Below, in pieces: positions 61,249 through 64,000 of a DNA stretch of 64,000 nucleotides. The notes under the pieces were generated by a model. It was not told where the DNA came from, ran no database searches, and worked only from the letters and a program-made list of their open reading frames with translations. Where the stretch lies: assembly GCF_039941015.1 (NCBI RefSeq), contig NZ_JBDVFI010000016.1. One strand, given 5' to 3'. Each line of letters begins with the position of its first letter. The first letter of the stretch is position 1. The position numbers and the translations under genes are program-made. The stretch comes from Sedimentitalea sp039941015 (GTDB lineage: Bacteria > Pseudomonadota > Alphaproteobacteria > Rhodobacterales > Rhodobacteraceae).

Positions 61249-61905
61249 TAGGCTCGTACCCTCTGCAAGGACTCTCCTTGAGGATTTTCGCAAGTCCGTA
61301 ATGTAGCTGGTTAGAGCCTCGACCACATTGGCTTCATCTGCGCAGGGGCTCTTACATGAAAAACATATTGCCACAGCCTTGTCCGCTGTAGCGTTGCTGC
61401 AAACACTCGCTCGTATGTCCGAAAAACTCTCCTGTTGAAGAACGGAAACCATAAATTGCTCCAGGCAAGCCACAAAATTTTCCGGAATCTCCACATGATC
61501 GCAAAGAAGCTCGATTGCCGATATCGCACGTTTGTCACCGGTAAGCAGAAACCCTTGGCTCCTCGTTATCCTAACTGCCAGTAGCTGGCTTTCGCCAACA
61601 TCGAGTTCAAGACTGTTACGAATGGCAAGCTGTTCTAGAACCGCAGCAGCTTCAAGTTCAGCATCAGTCAGTTCAAGTTCAACAAAGGTGCTCAGCAACA
61701 CCTCCATTTCGGATTTTACTGCGTTCGGCTCCGTAAACGTGCGTTTCGTCGCCAAAACCTGTGGCAGCACATATTTAGCTGAACTTAAGATTTGGCAGTC
61801 GAGTCTATCAATATCGAAGATGCGCTTCGATGAGCCCGAGAGTGAGTAAGCAGCTGCCTTTAATAATATGTCATTGTCCAGGAGGATGAGACTTCGCTCA
61901 GTCAT
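61231..61905 (-). CDS. PIN-like domain protein
   Basis: 224 residues from the ATG at 61905, overlapping the metallopeptidase stop by eight bases. PIN features: LILLDNDILLKAA with the first acidic pair, LELDVGESQLLAVRI with the acidic residue after G, and GFLLTGDKRAISAIE with the TGDKR motif. PIN domains are Mg-dependent RNases, common in TA and defence. The C-terminal 60 residues add an uncharacterised helical tail with several cysteines. Confidence 0.75.
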   Translation of the reverse strand: MTERSLILLDNDILLKAAAYSLSGSSKRIFDIDRLDCQILSSAKYVLPQVLATKRTFTEPNAVKSEMEVLLSTFVELELTDAELEAAAVLEQLAIRNSLELDVGESQLLAVRITRSQGFLLTGDKRAISAIELLCDHVEIPENFVACLEQFMVSVLQQESFSDIRASVCSNATADKAVAICFSCKSPCADEANVVEALTSYITDLRKSSRRVLAEGTSLLAVVP

Positions 61906-62884
61906 TGTGCAGTACATTCATCAAGTAGGACCAAGAATCCGAGGAAATGCGCTCATCATCCATCTGTTTGAGTGCAACACTGTTCACGTACGACCAAACG
62001 TCTCTCTGCTGATCGTAAATATGGTTTAGCGAAGCCATAGCTACGGGCCACTTCCCTGTTCGATGCGCGAGACAAAGAGCAAGTGTTCCCGGTTCGATCC
62101 CCCTTGGCGGCCCGGCTTCAAGTACCGCTGCTGCAAGGCTCCTCGCGCTGAAATCGTCAATATTTGTTGTGACATTCGGCTCGCTACTCCCAGTCAACAG
62201 CTCCAAAGCATACGCGTCTGCTTCTTGTTCTTCGGGGTCATCTACCGCCTGATCATGGTCATCCATATCAACAATCGCCGGAGCATCAGCAAAGTGACCG
62301 AGTGCTATGTGTCCAAGCTCATGAGCCAAGGTAAATGCTACTGGCGATGGGAATTTCGCGTCTTTCCCTAGCATAATTGCGAACCGATCTCCGTCATGCA
62401 CAACCATCGCATGCATGTGCTTTGCTGCTAAAGGAAACACACGAAGGTGTACTACCGGAATCCCTAAACCCCAGCAAAAAGACATTAAGCTTGGTAAGTC
62501 CACGAATGGTTGACTGGAAAGAATTGCTGCTCGCACCTCCGACGCAGCAAAAGTTCTGAAGTCCGGATTGGTAGGTGTAGCACGAATAATTAATCGTCCA
62601 ATCGATATCCCAAAAGATGTGAGTATTGAACGTTCGATATCTCCGTCATGACCCAGACTCTTGAAACGGGCTTCATCATGCCAAACAAACTCCACGCGAT
62701 CCCCCAGAAGAGATTCTGGTGCTACGCCTAACCTCCGGGAGAGAGCAAACCTCAGGTCGGCTTGAGCCGAGCGATCATCATTGGCATCATCTGTCCACCA
62801 AGCTGGCCATGCCGCCTTGATAGCGGCATCACTAAGCCCGGAATCTCTGAGGCGTTGAAAGAGCTTTTTTGTATCGTGATCCAC
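61898..62884 (-). CDS. ImmA/IrrE-family zinc metallopeptidase
   Basis: 328 residues. The HExxH motif in AHELGHIALGHF (H188, E189, H192) and the downstream acidic helix EEQEADAYALELL (third ligand) are clear. The N-terminal half has an alpha-helical domain (SDAAIKAAWPAWWTDD, FALSRRLGVAPESLLG) that may sense a signal or bind a partner. ImmA/IrrE proteases cleave repressors to switch on a response. Coupled to the PIN-like gene, it could release or destroy a partner. Confidence 0.85.
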   Translation of the reverse strand: MDHDTKKLFQRLRDSGLSDAAIKAAWPAWWTDDANDDRSAQADLRFALSRRLGVAPESLLGDRVEFVWHDEARFKSLGHDGDIERSILTSFGISIGRLIIRATPTNPDFRTFAASEVRAAILSSQPFVDLPSLMSFCWGLGIPVVHLRVFPLAAKHMHAMVVHDGDRFAIMLGKDAKFPSPVAFTLAHELGHIALGHFADAPAIVDMDDHDQAVDDPEEQEADAYALELLTGSSEPNVTTNIDDFSARSLAAAVLEAGPPRGIEPGTLALCLAHRTGKWPVAMASLNHIYDQQRDVWSYVNSVALKQMDDERISSDSWSYLMNVLHND

Positions 62885-62932
62885 CGCAGTGCCAAAATTG
62901 ATCTTTGTTAGTCCGATTAACGGGAATAATTC

Positions 62933-63703
62933 CTAAAACGCCAATGTTTTTTGACCATCGTTTTGAGAGAAGTCCACGGTGGGGCCTTGGCGCAACCGGG
63001 TGACTAGCTCTGACCAATTATTCAAACAGTCAGAGTCGAACAAATTACACTCGTCAATTTCATCTTGATCAAGGCGTCTTGGATCACAGAGCTTAACCCA
63101 GAAACTTCCGGTTAAATTTGCGGTCATGTCCTCATAGTAGCCCTCGGGTTCAGTTCCATTTGCAACCATTTGAAGAAGCGCTGTTACCTGACTGTTCCCA
63201 ACCTGGCCAGCAGTCGGCGTGAAATTCCGATAATTGGAAGGAACAAATGGTTTTCCTGCAACCAGTCGCAAAGAACTCTCAGAATGACACATAAGAGCAT
63301 AATGTGCCCTCTTAGGTTTCCCATGTTGACTGCCGCGACTTGTAACCAGAGTGGCCTCAGGTAGTATTCGTTCTACGCCATAAATATCGATATATCGTCG
63401 CCATACAAACGTCTGGGACGGTTCTGTATCGGCCTTTTTTGGTTTCGACTTCATTTTTGAGAATACAACTTTGATGCTGTTTCTAAGAGTGGCGATCGAC
63501 CTTGTTGCTTGAGCGGGTGGGTTTCCAACGCCCCAAAAGAACAATCCGCCATTGCCCTCTCGTTCCAGATTTTTGCGACGAATGATCTTGTCAAGAGACT
63601 GACCTGCCTCGGTCTGCATACGAGTCCAACATAGAAGCGTCGTGTTGATCTCAGAACTTTGACTTGCGTCGCCGCGTAGTGCTTTGTCTTGACGATTTTT
63701 CAT
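62933..63703 (-). CDS. Unknown protein with WGVGN motif, 256 aa
   Basis: ATG at 63703 with AGGTGG five bases upstream; a GTG at 63712 is an alternative. Residues 29-61 (T.AGQSLDKIIRRKNLE, then FFWGVGN) match the order and spacing of the N-terminal motif in the product of 60667-61248. The C-terminal half has PTAGQVGNSQVTALLQ, which may align with GQVDKACLEV of the other protein. No family named. First gene of the minus-strand unit. Confidence 0.6.
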   Translation of the reverse strand: MKNRQDKALRGDASQSSEINTTLLCWTRMQTEAGQSLDKIIRRKNLEREGNGGLFFWGVGNPPAQATRSIATLRNSIKVVFSKMKSKPKKADTEPSQTFVWRRYIDIYGVERILPEATLVTSRGSQHGKPKRAHYALMCHSESSLRLVAGKPFVPSNYRNFTPTAGQVGNSQVTALLQMVANGTEPEGYYEDMTANLTGSFWVKLCDPRRLDQDEIDECNLFDSDCLNNWSELVTRLRQGPTVDFSQNDGQKTLAF

Positions 63704-63955
63704 AGAATCCACCTACTTCTTCAATAGGTCTATACGATGACTTTGAGTAGGAGGTCACCTACGATATCCGGCCATGGTGAATGCGAGCAAATAGCAGCGT
63801 ATGACCCAACAGATCGTCTCTGTGGGGATGCCACGATTGAAGACTGCCACCGTGAGCTGGAGATATAGCTGAAAGTTGGTGATGGCCCTGAGGGGCGGCA
63901 TATCATGGCGTTGTTCACGCGCCGCAATTCTCATCTGAGAAAAGGATATGCCACA
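63704..63955. other. Right flank of the cassette
   Basis: About 250 bases without a supported gene. It contains the promoter of the minus-strand unit and perhaps the end of a mobile element whose gene starts at 63956. Confidence 0.4.
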
Positions 63956-64000
63956 TGACGACAAATACCATTACCCAATTGCCCGATCCACAGGGATTTG
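63956..64000 (+). CDS. Start of a gene cut by the window edge, possibly an IS256-type transposase
   Basis: ATG after AAAAGGA with the opening MTTNTITQLPDPQGF. The fragment is only 15 residues. It is reminiscent of the openings of some IS256-family transposases, but this cannot be decided here. Confidence 0.4.

Noticed and set aside
1..64000. CRISPR arrays and tRNA or rRNA genes
   Set aside because: No regularly spaced repeats of CRISPR type and no tRNA or rRNA signature was noticed on reading both strands.

Overview
The window looks like part of a large repABC-type, self-transmissible plasmid of an alphaproteobacterium, most probably a roseobacter-group member of the Rhodobacteraceae. The reasons are a complete repA-repB-repC unit with its antisense RNA, two toxin-antitoxin pairs, a MobC/relaxase/VirD4 block and a full virB1-virB11 operon, high GC content, and heavy use of TRAP transporters. 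No rRNA, tRNA or CRISPR array was seen.

Layout: 1-4.35 kb holds a cytochrome c-Vgb-like propeller protein and small plasmid genes of unknown function around a strongly structured non-coding element (2824-2964). 4.8-8.5 kb is repABC. 8.6-10.9 kb has parDE, a tyrosine recombinase carrying a 54-bp tandem duplication, and ccdAB. 11.1-17.0 kb is an insertion-sequence graveyard (DUF1403-like remnant, two IS6-family fragments, a nested IS5-family element) enclosing a TRAP operon. 17.1-35.2 kb is a catabolic island: oxidoreductases, two TIM-barrel isomerases, two ThDP-enzyme paralogues (one apparently without its cofactor and catalytic motifs), aldehyde and 2-hydroxyacid dehydrogenases, a type II dehydroquinase, a 4,5-dihydroxyphthalate decarboxylase-like protein, an MFS carrier, a second TRAP system and a LysR regulator. 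35.6-36.7 kb is a LysR gene broken at an IS3/IS66 remnant junction. 37.5-42.8 kb is a candidate oriT region, mobC, relaxase and virD4. 42.9-44.5 kb is a DprA-like/phosphoribosyltransferase pair resembling the ShosTA toxin-antitoxin/defence module, placed between the converging transfer operons. 44.6-56.1 kb is the virB operon on the minus strand, with a VirB5-lytic transglycosylase chimera. 56.4-59.2 kb holds small plasmid genes.

The most unusual part is 59.8-63.7 kb. It is a lower-GC five-gene cassette made of two converging transcription units: a BpsA-like Rossmann enzyme with an NPPW motif plus an unknown protein on the plus strand, and an unknown protein, an ImmA/IrrE metallopeptidase and a PIN-like protein on the minus strand. 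The two unknown proteins, one in each unit, share an N-terminal motif (L..II.RK..E, then WGxG), so they are probably homologous. This looks like one functional system, possibly defensive, that I cannot match to a named one.

The replication, TA and conjugation genes keep and spread the plasmid. The 12-35 kb cargo imports organic acids and converts them, probably through decarboxylation, oxidation and dehydratase/isomerase steps related to aromatic or quinate-type catabolism; the exact substrate cannot be read from the sequence.
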